IMG/VR virus record: IMGVR_UViG_3300021478_000015 | Coordinates: 62,001 to 126,000 of that record | DNA from: a virus | Length of the DNA: 64,000 nucleotides | Reading direction: 5' to 3' (one strand) | Shown: positions 17,427 to 25,051 of the stretch, in pieces | Layout: every line of letters starts with the position of its first letter | Position numbering within the stretch: position 1 is the stretch's first letter | Made by a program: the position numbers and the translations under genes | Notes under the pieces: model-generated | The model's database searches: none | Seen by the model: the letters and a program-made list of their open reading frames with translations, nothing else | Told to the model about the DNA's origin: nothing

Positions 17427-17433
17427 ATTTCCC

Positions 17434-17943
17434 ATGCAGACCACCACGCAAACCCAAGACCTGCACATCGTGATCGCCGCCCTCGGGGGCCGCAGCGATC
17501 GTGCCCTCATCGGCCACACCGCGGTGTCAGCCCCGCTGACCTGGAGCGATGCTCAGGCCCTCTTCGACCGCCTCGATACCGAGCGTCGCGCTGGCGTGTG
17601 GACCTCCGGCAACGGGGTGCGTCACCCTGGCCACGTCCTCCACTACGCCGTCCGCAGCATCGAGGACCCCCGCTGGGCCAGCCTGGTCGGCCGGGGCTAC
17701 GCCAACGGCATCAGCCGCCGCACCGGCTACCCCAACGGGGACCGGGGCATCGAGAAGGCGGCCAAGGCCTGGGCCAAGGAGTTCGGCTACGAGGGCCGCG
17801 CCGGGGGCTGGATCTACAATCCCTCCGGCCGGACCGTGACCCAGGGATGGGGCAGCTTCGCTGACACCCTCCGCCGCCAGGGCAAGATCGCCCAGGGCTC
17901 GGACGGCCTGTGGTACGTGCTCGACCGGGAGTTGGTGGCCTGA
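17434..17943 (+). CDS. Hypothetical protein expressed from a leaderless transcript
   Basis: 169 residues starting MQTTTQTQ at the predicted 5' end of the transcript from promoter 3. An in-frame GTG at 17341 overlapping the previous stop would add 31 residues, but those codons are the promoter itself, so the ATG is preferred. The protein contains a small Gly/Arg/Trp-rich middle (GGWIYNPSGRTV) and no recognised family. Confidence 0.65.
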   Translation: MQTTTQTQDLHIVIAALGGRSDRALIGHTAVSAPLTWSDAQALFDRLDTERRAGVWTSGNGVRHPGHVLHYAVRSIEDPRWASLVGRGYANGISRRTGYPNGDRGIEKAAKAWAKEFGYEGRAGGWIYNPSGRTVTQGWGSFADTLRRQGKIAQGSDGLWYVLDRELVA

Positions 17944-18194
17944 TGACCAAGCTCACCACCCGCCAGGCCGACAAGCTGATCGAGGCCGCCCAGAACGCCG
18001 TCACCTTCTCCGTAGTCGGTCATGGGGAGTTCCCCGCCGACATGCTGCGCTACGACCTGTGCTGGCCTGCCAGTCATGGTGACTCAGCCCTGCTGGGCTA
18101 CAGCACTGGGACGCGCCGCATCGAACTGAAGGGCCTCAAGCTGCCCACCGCAGCCCGCTGGGAGTCCTTCGGCTGGAAGCTGGTCCAAGCTTGA
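17943..18194 (+). CDS. Hypothetical protein
   Basis: 83 residues, MTKLTTRQADKLIEAAQNAV at the start, ATG overlapping the preceding stop (TGATG). Helix followed by beta sequence; no known motif. Last gene of the unit ahead of two hairpins, the second an intrinsic terminator. Confidence 0.65.
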   Translation: MTKLTTRQADKLIEAAQNAVTFSVVGHGEFPADMLRYDLCWPASHGDSALLGYSTGTRRIELKGLKLPTAARWESFGWKLVQA

Positions 18195-18245
18195 TTCTCC
18201 ACCCCCAACCATTAGGATGAGCCCAGATCGCCATCCCAAAGGTCC

Positions 18246-18285
18246 ACCTCAGCGGAATGTACTGTGGTGGTCTGACCGCTGAGGT
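18246..18285 (+). other. Ten-bp stem-loop ahead of terminator
   Basis: ACCTCAGCGG (18246-18255) pairs perfectly with CCGCTGAGGT (18276-18285) around a 20-base loop, and a further GGT/ACC pair can extend it. It has no U-tract. It precedes a strong terminator by a few bases, so it may be the body of a short structured RNA or 3' UTR. The 18195-18404 interval holds only these hairpins and promoter 4. Confidence 0.5.
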
Positions 18286-18289
18286 CACC

Positions 18290-18346
18290 TACCGCCGCCG
18301 CTCCCCTGGAATAGATACCCAGAGGGGCGGCGGCGGTACATTTTTT
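18290..18346 (+). terminator. Intrinsic terminator
   Basis: TACCGCCGCCG (18290-18300) and CCCCT (18303-18307) pair with AGGGG and CGGCGGCGGTA (18323-18338) with only a two-base bulge; CATTTTTT follows. This is the clearest rho-independent terminator in the window and separates the upstream unit from promoter 4. Confidence 0.9.
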
Positions 18347-18367
18347 GAACTAGGAATCCGGGGTGAC

Positions 18368-18396
18368 TTGCCCTCTCTAGGGAAACCTGCTAACGT
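18368..18396 (+). promoter_or_regulatory. Leaderless promoter 4 (TTGCCC, 17 bp, TAACGT)
   Basis: TTGCCC, 17 bp with CTCTAGG and CCTGC, TAACGT; ATG begins nine bases on. It lies just after the terminator, as expected for an independent unit. Confidence 0.8.
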
Positions 18397-18404
18397 GGTT
18401 GGTG

Positions 18405-19160
18405 ATGAGCACCGACCACCACAGTGAGGAAATCAAAGTGACCGTGACCATGTCCCGCGACGAGCTTCTGGCCGCCATGAACGCCAACAAGCCCGCTCCC
18501 CGCCTGTCCACCACCCAGCAGTCCGCCGCCGCGGGCTCCAAGTTCGCCCGGCCCGACTTCGATCAGCAGCAGGCTGCGGTCCGGCGCACCGGCCAGCCCG
18601 CCACCGAGAAGCAGTCGGCCTTCATCCGCAAGCTCCTGGCCGAGCGGGTCGGCATCACCGAGGCCGAGGACATCCGCAACGCCCTCAACATCGCCCGTAC
18701 CAACAAGACCCTGGACCGGAGCATGGTCAGCGCCTTCATCACCCGCCTGCTGGCCATCAAGCCCAACCCGGTCGAGGCTCCCCAGGCCCCTCAGGCCCCC
18801 GTCAGCGCCCCCCAGGGCGGCGACGAGGCCTGGAAGCGCCCCAACTGCGTCCCCAACGGCCAGTACGCCCTCAAGGGCGAGGACGGGGTCGTCAAGTTCT
18901 ACTCGGTCAACACCCCCGACGAGGGCAAGTTCGCCGGGACCTGCTTCGTGGCCGTCCACGCCTCCGATGAGCGCCACAACATCAAGGGCCGGGCTCGCCA
19001 CCAGATCCTCGACGCCATCGCCGCCGATCCTCAGGCCGCCGCCATCCTGTTCGGTCATGAGACCAACCACTGCGGGCGCTGCGGCCGGGAGTTGACCGAC
19101 GAGGTCAGTCGGGCCAACGGCATCGGCCCGGTGTGCGCCAAGAAGGCCGGGTGGGCGTGA
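18405..19160 (+). CDS. DUF6011-like zinc protein
   Basis: 251 residues, starting MSTDHHS at the predicted transcript start. Middle part has a KQSAFIRKLLAER helix typical of phage proteins that carry this tail; the C-terminus reads HCGRCGRELTD followed by GIGPVCAKK, the DUF6011 signature (a one-zinc knuckle with CxxCGR and GIGPxC). A Pro/Ala linker separates the halves. DUF6011 proteins are common in actinophages and actinobacteria; the role is undefined and may involve nucleic acid binding. Confidence 0.75.
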   Translation: MSTDHHSEEIKVTVTMSRDELLAAMNANKPAPRLSTTQQSAAAGSKFARPDFDQQQAAVRRTGQPATEKQSAFIRKLLAERVGITEAEDIRNALNIARTNKTLDRSMVSAFITRLLAIKPNPVEAPQAPQAPVSAPQGGDEAWKRPNCVPNGQYALKGEDGVVKFYSVNTPDEGKFAGTCFVAVHASDERHNIKGRARHQILDAIAADPQAAAILFGHETNHCGRCGRELTDEVSRANGIGPVCAKKAGWA

Positions 19161-19777
19161 TGGCCTCCCTGGCCATCATCATCGTGGGTTGCTTCGTCCT
19201 CTTCCTGATCATCCGAGCGATGATCAGGAGGGGCGGGGCCAACCTCCCTATCGATGCCCGATCCAACGACTATCGCACGGTCCTTTTCACCAAGCACTAC
19301 ACGGCCTGGGATCCCCAGACGGGTAGCAAGACCCTCCACTTCACTTATCCTGATGGCAGCCGTTACCTTCCTGGCCGTATCCCGCTGAACTACGACGTGG
19401 TCTCTGATATCGAGGGTGTCACCGTGGCGCAGATTGAGGGTCCTATCGTCAATCGCACCTACCCCGCCCAGCCTCCCATGCCGGTTCAGCCCTCCTGGGC
19501 TCCGGCCCTGGCCGCGGGAGCCATCGGATTCATCGCCGGGGAGATGGTCGAGCGCCATCACCACCATAAGGTCGAGGCCCGTGCTCAGGCTCACGCTCAG
19601 TTCCAGGCCGACATGGACCGGATCATCCATCCCCAGCCAGTCCACCATCAGCCTCAGCCGGTCTGGGATGCCGCGGGCGCTGATCATCGTCCCTACTGGG
19701 GTGATGCCCCGAATCAGGCTCCCTTCGATCCCTACAACAGCGATGGTGGCCACCACTTCGGGCACCATTCCTGGTGA
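19160..19777 (+). CDS. Membrane-anchored His-rich protein
   Basis: 205 residues. The N-terminal helix (ASLAIIIVGCFVLFLIIRAMI) is a membrane anchor followed by a positively charged RR. A second weakly hydrophobic stretch (ALAAGAIGFIAGEMV) precedes a long histidine-rich tail (VERHHHHK, then several HH and a HHFGHH end) that could bind metal ions. Start overlaps the preceding stop. Not recognised as a family; likely acts at the host membrane. Confidence 0.65.
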   Translation: MASLAIIIVGCFVLFLIIRAMIRRGGANLPIDARSNDYRTVLFTKHYTAWDPQTGSKTLHFTYPDGSRYLPGRIPLNYDVVSDIEGVTVAQIEGPIVNRTYPAQPPMPVQPSWAPALAAGAIGFIAGEMVERHHHHKVEARAQAHAQFQADMDRIIHPQPVHHQPQPVWDAAGADHRPYWGDAPNQAPFDPYNSDGGHHFGHHSW

Positions 19778-19782
19778 CGTGA

Positions 19783-19914
19783 TCAGCTAGGGTCCTCGGG
19801 CTCAGGCTCGATGGGTCGCTGCGAGTACATCTCCTTGGCCATCTGCACCGCCTGGTCGAAGGCCTCCTGCTCCTCCGGGGACAGGGGGATCTTCGGCTTT
19901 AACGGGTCTCCCAT
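19783..19914 (-). CDS. Small acidic helical protein, 43 residues
   Basis: Minus-strand frame MGDPLKPKIPLSPEEQEAF to a PEPEDPS end: one helix with Pro/Glu ends, coherent composition and a normal codon pattern. The ATG lies inside the 13-base GAATATATGGGAG motif shared with 32747-32759. Convergent with the His-rich membrane protein gene and divergent from the C2H2-like gene at 19935. Confidence 0.5.
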   Translation of the reverse strand: MGDPLKPKIPLSPEEQEAFDQAVQMAKEMYSQRPIEPEPEDPS

Positions 19915-19920
19915 ATATTC
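19908..19920. repeat. 13-base motif CTCCCATATATTC, copy 1
   Basis: Read on the minus strand it is GAATATATGGGAG and contains the ATG of the 43-residue gene. An identical copy is at 32747-32759, also at the 5' end of a minus-strand unit. A/T-rich core in a G/C-rich genome suggests a promoter or start-site element. Confidence 0.5.
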
Positions 19921-19934
19921 TGAGAGCTACCACT

Positions 19935-20105
19935 ATGTCACCTGATGCAAAAGAGCCCTTTCACGAAGACTATTTTGGGACGTTCTGCATTTACTGCCAA
20001 CGGGACTACAGCACCGAGCGAAAGCTGTTTGCTCACATCAAGCGCAGCCATCCGAACACCTATGCCTTGAACGCGGTGAGGGAGCGGGAGGAGCGCAGGA
20101 AGTAG
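19935..20105 (+). CDS. C2H2-like zinc finger protein, 56 residues
   Basis: The sequence has FCIYCQRDY, then KLFAHIKRSH: two Cys two apart, a hydrophobic spacer of 12, and two His five apart, close to a classical C2H2 finger. The tail is strongly basic (REREERRK), suiting DNA or RNA binding. The frame starts ATGTCACC 20 bases from the divergent gene and ends before the 79-base leader of the next gene. A small transcription regulator is a fair guess. Confidence 0.65.
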   Translation: MSPDAKEPFHEDYFGTFCIYCQRDYSTERKLFAHIKRSHPNTYALNAVREREERRK

Positions 20106-20184
20106 TTGCGCTCACCGGGCGAAGGGGTATCATCAGATCTTCGATGCCATCGGAGGCCATCTGACGAAAGGTAAGGCGCATACT

Positions 20185-20724
20185 ATGCCTGGTGCTGCCA
20201 CAAAGAAAGCCCGTAAGGACCGCTACACCGGTCCGATCAAGTTAGAGGACACGAAGATGGAGACGGTCGAGCCCCGGACCAACGTTTCCAAGGTGGACCT
20301 GCGCGAGTACATCGAGGGCCTGAAGGCGTCCAAGCAGAGTGGTCAGTCGGTGGGACACACCATCGTGGCGGACTCGGTCAACATCTTGAAGTCCCGGTAT
20401 CGCCAGGCCGCCCAGCAGCTTGGCTACGGGGTGAGCTTCACCCTGGCCCTGCCCGACAGCGACCTGGCCAAGGAGCGGGGCTACGAGCTTGCCCCCGGCG
20501 ATGCCCGGTTGCTTGTCAAAGCCGGACCCAAGCAGGTTCGCAACCGGCCTGCTGCCCCTACCAACGCTGAGACATCTGAGACCACTGACACCGCGGCATC
20601 TGGTACTGATGATGCAGAGACGGCCGAGGTCGCAGAAGGCGCTGAGGAGGCCCCAGAAGCCGCTATGAGCCCCGAGGAGCTTGCGGAGGCAGCCGAGGTA
20701 GTCGCAGCCGCCAACCCGGCCTAG
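20185..20724 (+). CDS. Basic N-terminus, acidic C-terminus protein
   Basis: 179 residues preceded by GAAAGG. The 20106-20184 leader has a weak hairpin (TCAGAT at 20133, ATCTGA at 20159). The N-terminal 25 residues are basic, residues 35-110 form a folded helical region, and the last 60 are Ala/Glu/Thr-rich with no aromatic residues, like a disordered acidic tail. Charge polarity resembles nucleoid or single-strand-binding proteins but no motif decides it. Confidence 0.65.
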   Translation: MPGAATKKARKDRYTGPIKLEDTKMETVEPRTNVSKVDLREYIEGLKASKQSGQSVGHTIVADSVNILKSRYRQAAQQLGYGVSFTLALPDSDLAKERGYELAPGDARLLVKAGPKQVRNRPAAPTNAETSETTDTAASGTDDAETAEVAEGAEEAPEAAMSPEELAEAAEVVAAANPA

Positions 20725-20751
20725 AAACGTCCCCTACTCATGTGAGGACTG

Positions 20752-21144
20752 ATGCCCTCGAAGTTTTGCCGACATCAACGAGGGGCTCCGCTACAGGAGC
20801 TTCCGGTGACTACGGAGATATCCATCGCGGAGCGCACCGCCCTTCTCAACCAGATCCAGCGCATGGTGAACGAAGGGATGTGCGTATCGGCCATGGTCAT
20901 GGCTCGGGATCGCAACGTGCAGTTCAATGCTGACACCTTGCGATCCTGGGCTAAGGACCAGCGTAAGACCCAGCAGTATCGTCATCGCAAGACGTATGCC
21001 TGGCTGGCTCGTAGTGCCGCCCCCATCACCGTGCCTGCTCCGGCCAAGCCTGCCACCGTGACCTCCATCACCACTCCGGTCGTCCATCCCCTATCCATGC
21101 CCAGGAGGCCGTGGTTTGTGAGGCGTCCCTCTAAGGTGGCTTGA
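20752..21144 (+). CDS. Hypothetical basic protein
   Basis: 130 residues with a GTGAGG site ahead of ATG. The centre (ERTALLNQIQRMVNEG, then NADTLRSWAKDQRKTQQYRHRK) could be a helix-turn-helix with a basic recognition helix; the C-terminal part is Pro/Thr/Ala-rich and basic. A nucleic-acid-binding role is an inference. The end overlaps the -35 of promoter 5. Confidence 0.6.
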   Translation: MPSKFCRHQRGAPLQELPVTTEISIAERTALLNQIQRMVNEGMCVSAMVMARDRNVQFNADTLRSWAKDQRKTQQYRHRKTYAWLARSAAPITVPAPAKPATVTSITTPVVHPLSMPRRPWFVRRPSKVA

Positions 21145-21169
21145 TAATCCTGGGTGGACGTGATAACGT
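21141..21169 (+). promoter_or_regulatory. Leaderless promoter 5 (TTGATA, 17 bp, TAACGT)
   Basis: TTGATA and TAACGT with 17 bp between; ATG follows after seven bases. The spacer lacks the CTCTAAG block, so this is a divergent member of the set. Confidence 0.65.
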
Positions 21170-21176
21170 ACCTCCC

Positions 21177-21470
21177 ATGACCACCACCAACCCTCAGCCC
21201 ATCTCTAACCCTGACCCCTTCGTCAACCGCCCGTCCTGGGAAGAAGTCATCGACCCCCTGGCGGACAGCCCCCTTTGGCCCTTCATCCGTAAGGCCGCCA
21301 CCCTGGTCCTCGAAGCCCGCCTCCACGATGCCGGTGACTACGACAGTGGCATCTCCTCCTCTGACATCAACCACACCATCTTTGCTGTCGCTTCCTGGGT
21401 ACCCCGTACCTCGGCCAGCTACCCCGGCGATGTCCTCACCCGCCTGGTCCATGAGGTGCCCCAGTCATGA
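21177..21470 (+). CDS. Hypothetical protein
   Basis: 97 residues starting MTTTNPQPIS at the predicted transcript start of promoter 5. Contains a WEEVIDPLADSPLWPFI segment and a C-terminal helix. No family recognised. The start codon context ATGACCACC is shared with most genes behind these promoters. Ends with an ATGA overlap. Confidence 0.65.
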   Translation: MTTTNPQPISNPDPFVNRPSWEEVIDPLADSPLWPFIRKAATLVLEARLHDAGDYDSGISSSDINHTIFAVASWVPRTSASYPGDVLTRLVHEVPQS

Positions 21471-21655
21471 GCTACCGGGTCGTCCAGTCCTCCTGGGACC
21501 AGAGCGGCCGTCGCACTGACCAGGCCGTCACCGGCCCGGTCCGCGAGGCCCTGGCCACCATCGCCGCTCAAGCCTTAGAGCAGTTCCCGGCCATTGGCTC
21601 GGTGGTCTTCGAGGCCCCCGACCACCACTCCCGCATCACCGTGGTCCATGCCTAG
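21467..21655 (+). CDS. Small hypothetical protein
   Basis: 62 residues, ATGA overlap at the start and eight-base overlap with the next gene at the end. Alternating beta/helix pattern (SYRVVQSSW, then AIGSVVFEAPDHHSRITVVHA) suggests a compact alpha/beta fold of dodecin-like size, but similarity to any family is not established. Confidence 0.6.
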   Translation: MSYRVVQSSWDQSGRRTDQAVTGPVREALATIAAQALEQFPAIGSVVFEAPDHHSRITVVHA

Positions 21656-22025
21656 CACCCGCATCTATATGTCCTGCCAGGACCCCGCTCACAAGCAGCA
21701 CTGGTACGTGACTCAGCGCAACGGCAATGCCTCGGCCTTCAACGGCTACCGCTGGCAGTGGAGCGCCTACAGCCGGGTCCGCTGTCCTATCGACGGGTTG
21801 ACCTGGCGGACCAAGGCCAAGTTCGTGGACACCCTGCCGGACGCCCCGGCGGGGTGGTCGAAGGATCCTCCTCCAGGTCAACTCTGGGACCCCGAGCATC
21901 CGGTCTGGCGCGAGCACAAGCTGCTCGGCTCCGACCTCCAGTATCACCTCTCCGAGTGCGTGCTCACGCTCATGCCGGTCAGCGACGGCTTCCACTGCAC
22001 CTGCCGGGATTACTCCCCCGATTGA
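21648..22025 (+). CDS. Hypothetical protein with Cys/His sites
   Basis: 125 residues. Features CQDPAHK near the start, CPIDG in the middle and HCTCRDY at the end, possibly a structural zinc site; many aromatic residues. Overlaps both neighbours or sits one base from them, typical of this gene block. Function unknown. Confidence 0.6.
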   Translation: MPSTRIYMSCQDPAHKQHWYVTQRNGNASAFNGYRWQWSAYSRVRCPIDGLTWRTKAKFVDTLPDAPAGWSKDPPPGQLWDPEHPVWREHKLLGSDLQYHLSECVLTLMPVSDGFHCTCRDYSPD

Positions 22026-22113
22026 CATGGCGACCGACATCGTCCATGCCGCCAACAATCAGGCCTTCATCGAGGAGATGGCCCGGTGGCTCCAGGAGCA
22101 TCCCGAAGGCGAC

Positions 22114-22142
22114 TTGCCCTCTCTAGCCTTTTCTGCTAATGT
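22114..22142 (+). promoter_or_regulatory. Leaderless promoter 6 (TTGCCC, 17 bp, TAATGT)
   Basis: TTGCCC, 17 bp with CTCTAGC and TCTGC, TAATGT; ATG seven bases later at 22150. It lies inside a frame that is open from 22027. Confidence 0.75.
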
Positions 22143-22149
22143 CTCAGTC

Positions 22150-22467
22150 ATGGCCACCACCTTCGCTTGTGCCACCTGCTTCGACACCGAGACCATCGAT
22201 GTAGGCGGGCGTGAGATCGTCTGCCCGGATTGCACCTCGGTCACCATCAAGCTGACTGGCCTGGCCCACGGGCTCGGGCTGGAGGGCGAGCGCTACGCCA
22301 CCGCCACCGCCTGGACCTCCTCGACCATCACCTTCACCGCCGCCACCAAGGCCGCCATCCTGGCCGACGTGACCGCGGTCGAGCGCAAGGCCAAGGCCGG
22401 GACCAAGGGCCGCACCTCGGCCTCGTCCTGGGCCATCGCCATCGCCAAGCGGGTGCGTCGGTCATGA
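22150..22467 (+). CDS. Zinc-ribbon protein, leaderless start
   Basis: 105 residues, MATTFACATC: a four-Cys ribbon (CATC, then CPDC at about residue 28) followed by a compact domain and a basic C-terminus (WAIAIAKRVRRS). The same frame is open from ATG at 22027, one base after the previous stop, giving a 146-residue form; the extra 41 codons include promoter 6. Two products from one frame are therefore possible: a long one by readthrough transcription and a short leaderless one. Confidence 0.6.
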   Translation: MATTFACATCFDTETIDVGGREIVCPDCTSVTIKLTGLAHGLGLEGERYATATAWTSSTITFTAATKAAILADVTAVERKAKAGTKGRTSASSWAIAIAKRVRRS

Positions 22468-22655
22468 CCGCCAGCAAGGACGACTTCCGCCGTCACACCC
22501 TGCGGACCTTCGAGCACGATGAGGACCGCTACATCGCCTGCTGCGTGGGCTGTAGCTGGCGCAGTGACCCCGAGGAGACCAAGCGTGACGCCCGCCGGGC
22601 GCACTCCGACCACGTCCTCTCCGAGCGACTCAAGCCCCACACAGGAGAACCATGA
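22464..22655 (+). CDS. Small Cys/His protein
   Basis: 63 residues with ATGA overlap. CCVGC near residue 27 followed by HSDH about 20 residues later gives a plausible CxxC...HxxH zinc site in a two-helix peptide. Similar small zinc peptides recur through this gene block. Confidence 0.6.
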   Translation: MTASKDDFRRHTLRTFEHDEDRYIACCVGCSWRSDPEETKRDARRAHSDHVLSERLKPHTGEP

Positions 22656-23227
22656 CCGTCATCGACACCGAGTTCCTGGAGGGCTGGGGCAATCGCCCGG
22701 ACGCCTTTCGGCCGTTCTTCGTCACCGCCCGCGACGACATCCGCATCACCATGCTGGACGCCCTGATCCACGCCTGTCGCTTCGTGGAGGACGGCGAGTA
22801 CGGCACCTCCGACCCCGATGGTCAAGTCTTGTTGGCCTGGGCGCAACTGTGGCGGCCCAAGCTGCAGCGCTATCGGCACAAGGACTGGATCCCCGGCGGG
22901 GTGGCCGACCGCAACGGGCTCATGGACGTGGTGGCGGACTTCGTGGCCTACGAGGAGACCATCCGCGACTTCGGTGGCTGGGACAAGCTCAAGCGCTACG
23001 AGGACGATCCTCAGGGCGAGTACCTGCCCGACGAGTGCGACCCGGACTGCCTGGAGCGGTACCTGATCTACAGCATCCTGTCGGGCTACCAGATGGTCCT
23101 GGACGCCGACTACATCGGCACCGGTATCCGCAAGCGCCAGGCCGAGGACCAGAGGCGCTACGAGGCCGCTCTGCGCCGCTGGGAGGCCGGTCCTCGCTGG
23201 CTGCCCCAGCCCCAGCCCCCGTCATGA
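22652..23227 (+). CDS. Hypothetical protein
   Basis: 191 residues. The gene lies between two ATGA overlaps. Rich in Trp, Tyr, Arg and Asp, mostly helical, with CDPDCLERYL in the second half. No transmembrane segment or recognised domain. One of the larger proteins in the block, so probably a folded enzyme or adaptor, but no function can be named. Confidence 0.65.
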   Translation: MTVIDTEFLEGWGNRPDAFRPFFVTARDDIRITMLDALIHACRFVEDGEYGTSDPDGQVLLAWAQLWRPKLQRYRHKDWIPGGVADRNGLMDVVADFVAYEETIRDFGGWDKLKRYEDDPQGEYLPDECDPDCLERYLIYSILSGYQMVLDADYIGTGIRKRQAEDQRRYEAALRRWEAGPRWLPQPQPPS

Positions 23228-23430
23228 GCCTGCCTCGCTTCTACGTGCGCCAGGAGGGCTCTGTGCGCCACTGGGTGGTCATGGACCGCACCACCGGCAC
23301 CACGGCCACTCTGGGCACCTCACCGACCTTAGATTGGCGCTCAGCCACCCACGTCAGCTTCTCGCAGGCCCTCATGGAGGAGCGTGCCCTGGAGTTGAAC
23401 CGCCGCTTTGACGGCTGGAGGCAACCATGA
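23224..23430 (+). CDS. Small hypothetical protein
   Basis: 68 residues, ATGA at both ends. Two beta strands (FYVRQEGSVRHWVVMDRTTG) then a helix (FSQALMEERALELNRRF): the plan of a small alpha/beta domain. Not recognised. Confidence 0.6.
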   Translation: MSLPRFYVRQEGSVRHWVVMDRTTGTTATLGTSPTLDWRSATHVSFSQALMEERALELNRRFDGWRQP

Positions 23431-23600
23431 CCACCGAGCCCCAGGAGCCCTCTCAGGACGCCCTGGAGGCCCTCAAGCGCCTGCCGAGGCGTATCGGGTG
23501 GGTGCAAGGCTACCAGCGCCGCCAGCGCCAGCCTGACGGCACCTGGCGGGACGTGCCGGTCAAGGGCCACGTCCGGGTCTACCCCAGGGTCAAGTCATGA
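23427..23600 (+). CDS. Small basic protein, 57 residues
   Basis: ATGA at both ends. Begins MTTEPQEP and turns into a basic beta-rich segment (RRIGWVQGYQRRQRQPDG, then VRVYPRVKS). Too short to assign; the basic surface suggests nucleic acid or ribosome contact. Confidence 0.55.
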   Translation: MTTEPQEPSQDALEALKRLPRRIGWVQGYQRRQRQPDGTWRDVPVKGHVRVYPRVKS

Positions 23601-23887
23601 AAGGGCGCGCAGTTTTGGCTCCAGGTGGATATACGAGGGCTACAACGACCTGGCGGCAACTGCGCCTCCTGGATTGGATGCGCGACCCCCGCCATCCTGA
23701 CTTGCCCACCCATGAGGCCATCCGCTGGTCCGAGGCCCTGTGGCCGGTGTCGGCCTTGGTGCGCCTGTCCGAAGTGGCCGAGCCCTACACCTACGCCCGC
23801 TGCCGACGTGACCTGGAGGCCCTCCAGGCCCAGAATCTGGTCAACCAGATCGTGCCCGGCCGCTGGCGGGTGGGAGCCCTGTCCTGA
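23597..23887 (+). CDS. Winged-helix-like hypothetical protein
   Basis: 96 residues; ATGA start. The second half (SALVRLSEVAEPYTYARCRRDLEALQAQNLVNQI followed in space by a short strand pair) has the helix, helix, recognition helix, wing order of a winged helix. This is an inference from pattern only. The stop codon overlaps a CTG that seems to start the next gene. Confidence 0.6.
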   Translation: MKGRAVLAPGGYTRATTTWRQLRLLDWMRDPRHPDLPTHEAIRWSEALWPVSALVRLSEVAEPYTYARCRRDLEALQAQNLVNQIVPGRWRVGALS

Positions 23888-24123
23888 GCATAGAAGCCCG
23901 CCTGACCGCGCTGGCCCGGCGGACCATCCCCGATCGGTACGGCCGGGAGGGCATCACCGTGAACTGGTACCCGCGCTCGGATGACCGGGGGGAGTGGGTC
24001 ATCCGGCTGGCCGTCTTCCAGGTGAAGGCCGGAGCCAACCGCAGATGGGTCGAGGTGCGTTACCCCAGTCTGGAGGTCGCGGTCTCCGAGGCCGAGAACA
24101 AGCTGACTGCCGAGGGACGATGA
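23884..24123 (+). CDS. Small protein with apparent CTG start
   Basis: The frame runs 79 residues (SIEARLTALARRTIPDR at the front, VSEAENKLTAEGR at the end) and fills the gap between genes that otherwise overlap by four bases. Its only in-frame starter at the expected place is CTG, overlapping the upstream stop as CTGA, exactly as ATGA and GTGA do elsewhere. An internal GTG near 23959 would leave 75 bases of good coding sequence unused. The protein looks like a small alpha/beta domain. A second CTGA case is at 27516. Confidence 0.55.
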   Translation: MSIEARLTALARRTIPDRYGREGITVNWYPRSDDRGEWVIRLAVFQVKAGANRRWVEVRYPSLEVAVSEAENKLTAEGR

Positions 24124-24404
24124 GCGACATCGAGGCCGAGCCCATCCGTTTGTGGTTCGAGCCCGATCGCATCGTCATCGAGGGCTCCTGGGTGGCGGTG
24201 CCGTTGACGCTACGGCCGGGTGACTCCCTGCACCTGGCCCACAGCTACCGGCGGGTGCTGGTCTACTACCTGCTGGGCGACGAGGAGTTCCCGCCCGAGA
24301 CCTTGACGCGCCTGGTCCGCTGGGGTGCCGATCGGGGTCTGGACCTGCAGCAGGAAGACTTCCTGGCGCTACTCCGCATCCTGCATGGCGCGGACCTGCC
24401 GTGA
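24120..24404 (+). CDS. Hypothetical protein
   Basis: 94 residues, ATGA start. Beta-rich first half (IRLWFEPDRIVIEGSWVAVPLTL) then helices. Last gene of a plus-strand run; a bidirectional terminator follows. Confidence 0.65.
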   Translation: MSDIEAEPIRLWFEPDRIVIEGSWVAVPLTLRPGDSLHLAHSYRRVLVYYLLGDEEFPPETLTRLVRWGADRGLDLQQEDFLALLRILHGADLP

Positions 24405-24412
24405 CAACGAGA

Positions 24413-24437
24413 AGGACCCCCCGAGATGGGGGGTCCT
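24413..24437. terminator. Bidirectional terminator
   Basis: AGGACCCCCC and GGGGGGTCCT form a perfect ten-bp stem with a five-base GAGAT loop between converging genes. No U-tract on either side, but G/C-rich hairpins without one are common terminators in actinobacteria. Confidence 0.75.
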
Positions 24438-24456
24438 CCCTGGTAGCTGGTGGGGA

Positions 24457-24999
24457 TCAGTGCAGGTCGATGAAGCCCACCGCCACCGCGTTGTCGGTCT
24501 CGAAGGCCGAGAACTGGGCATTGAAGTTGCAGTTGCCGTTCAGTAGTCGAGGCTGGAAGCCGTTGACGTTGACGGTGACCACGAAGCCGCCCGTGGCGTG
24601 ACGGTAGAACCCGGTGCCGCCCACCACGCGGGCGGTGATGCCGGTGATGCGAGCGGTGAAGCCGCAGGTGAAGATGTTCTCGCGGCCGGGGAAGAAGTTG
24701 CCCCCGGTGGTGAGCACGGTGATGGAGCCGACCGGATCGATCAGGAGCACCCGACCGCTGTTGACCGGGTCAGTCTTGAGCGACGGAATGCCGGTGATGT
24801 TGCCCCGGTTGGTGGAGATGGGGCCACGGCCGGTCCAGGGGCCGACGCCGAAGCCGGAGCCGACCTCGTACTGGGTGGAGTGGATGACCTCGGGGCCGCG
24901 GGTGGGTATGGCGTTGGCCGAGGCCACCAGGCCTCCGGTGACCGAGCCGACCAGGGCCAGTGCGGATAGGGCGAGCAGCCCTCGTTTCCAGATGTGCAT
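24457..24999 (-). CDS. Secreted barrel protein (allene oxide cyclase/dirigent-like)
   Basis: 180 residues beginning MHIWKRGLLALSALALVG: a classical signal peptide with cleavage expected after ASANA (about residue 30). The mature part is all-beta with VVGGTGFYRHATGG, which resembles the GGTGxYxxArG core of dirigent/AOC-barrel domains known in actinobacteria, and one Cys pair (TCGF, GNCN) that may form a disulfide. The ATG is preceded by AAGGGG and by its own promoter. A second candidate of the same fold is at 50515-50985. Being exported, it should act outside the membrane, perhaps on the cell surface of the infected host. Confidence 0.65.
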   Translation of the reverse strand: MHIWKRGLLALSALALVGSVTGGLVASANAIPTRGPEVIHSTQYEVGSGFGVGPWTGRGPISTNRGNITGIPSLKTDPVNSGRVLLIDPVGSITVLTTGGNFFPGRENIFTCGFTARITGITARVVGGTGFYRHATGGFVVTVNVNGFQPRLLNGNCNFNAQFSAFETDNAVAVGFIDLH

Positions 25000-25051
25000 T
25001 CGGTACCCCTTGCTGCTGAGACGCTGGGCGGATTGTCCGAGCGCACCAGCG

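Noticed and set aside
17341-17433. GTG-initiated extension of the gene at 17434
   Set aside because: The 93 bases contain a full consensus promoter whose -10 lies seven bases before the internal ATG.
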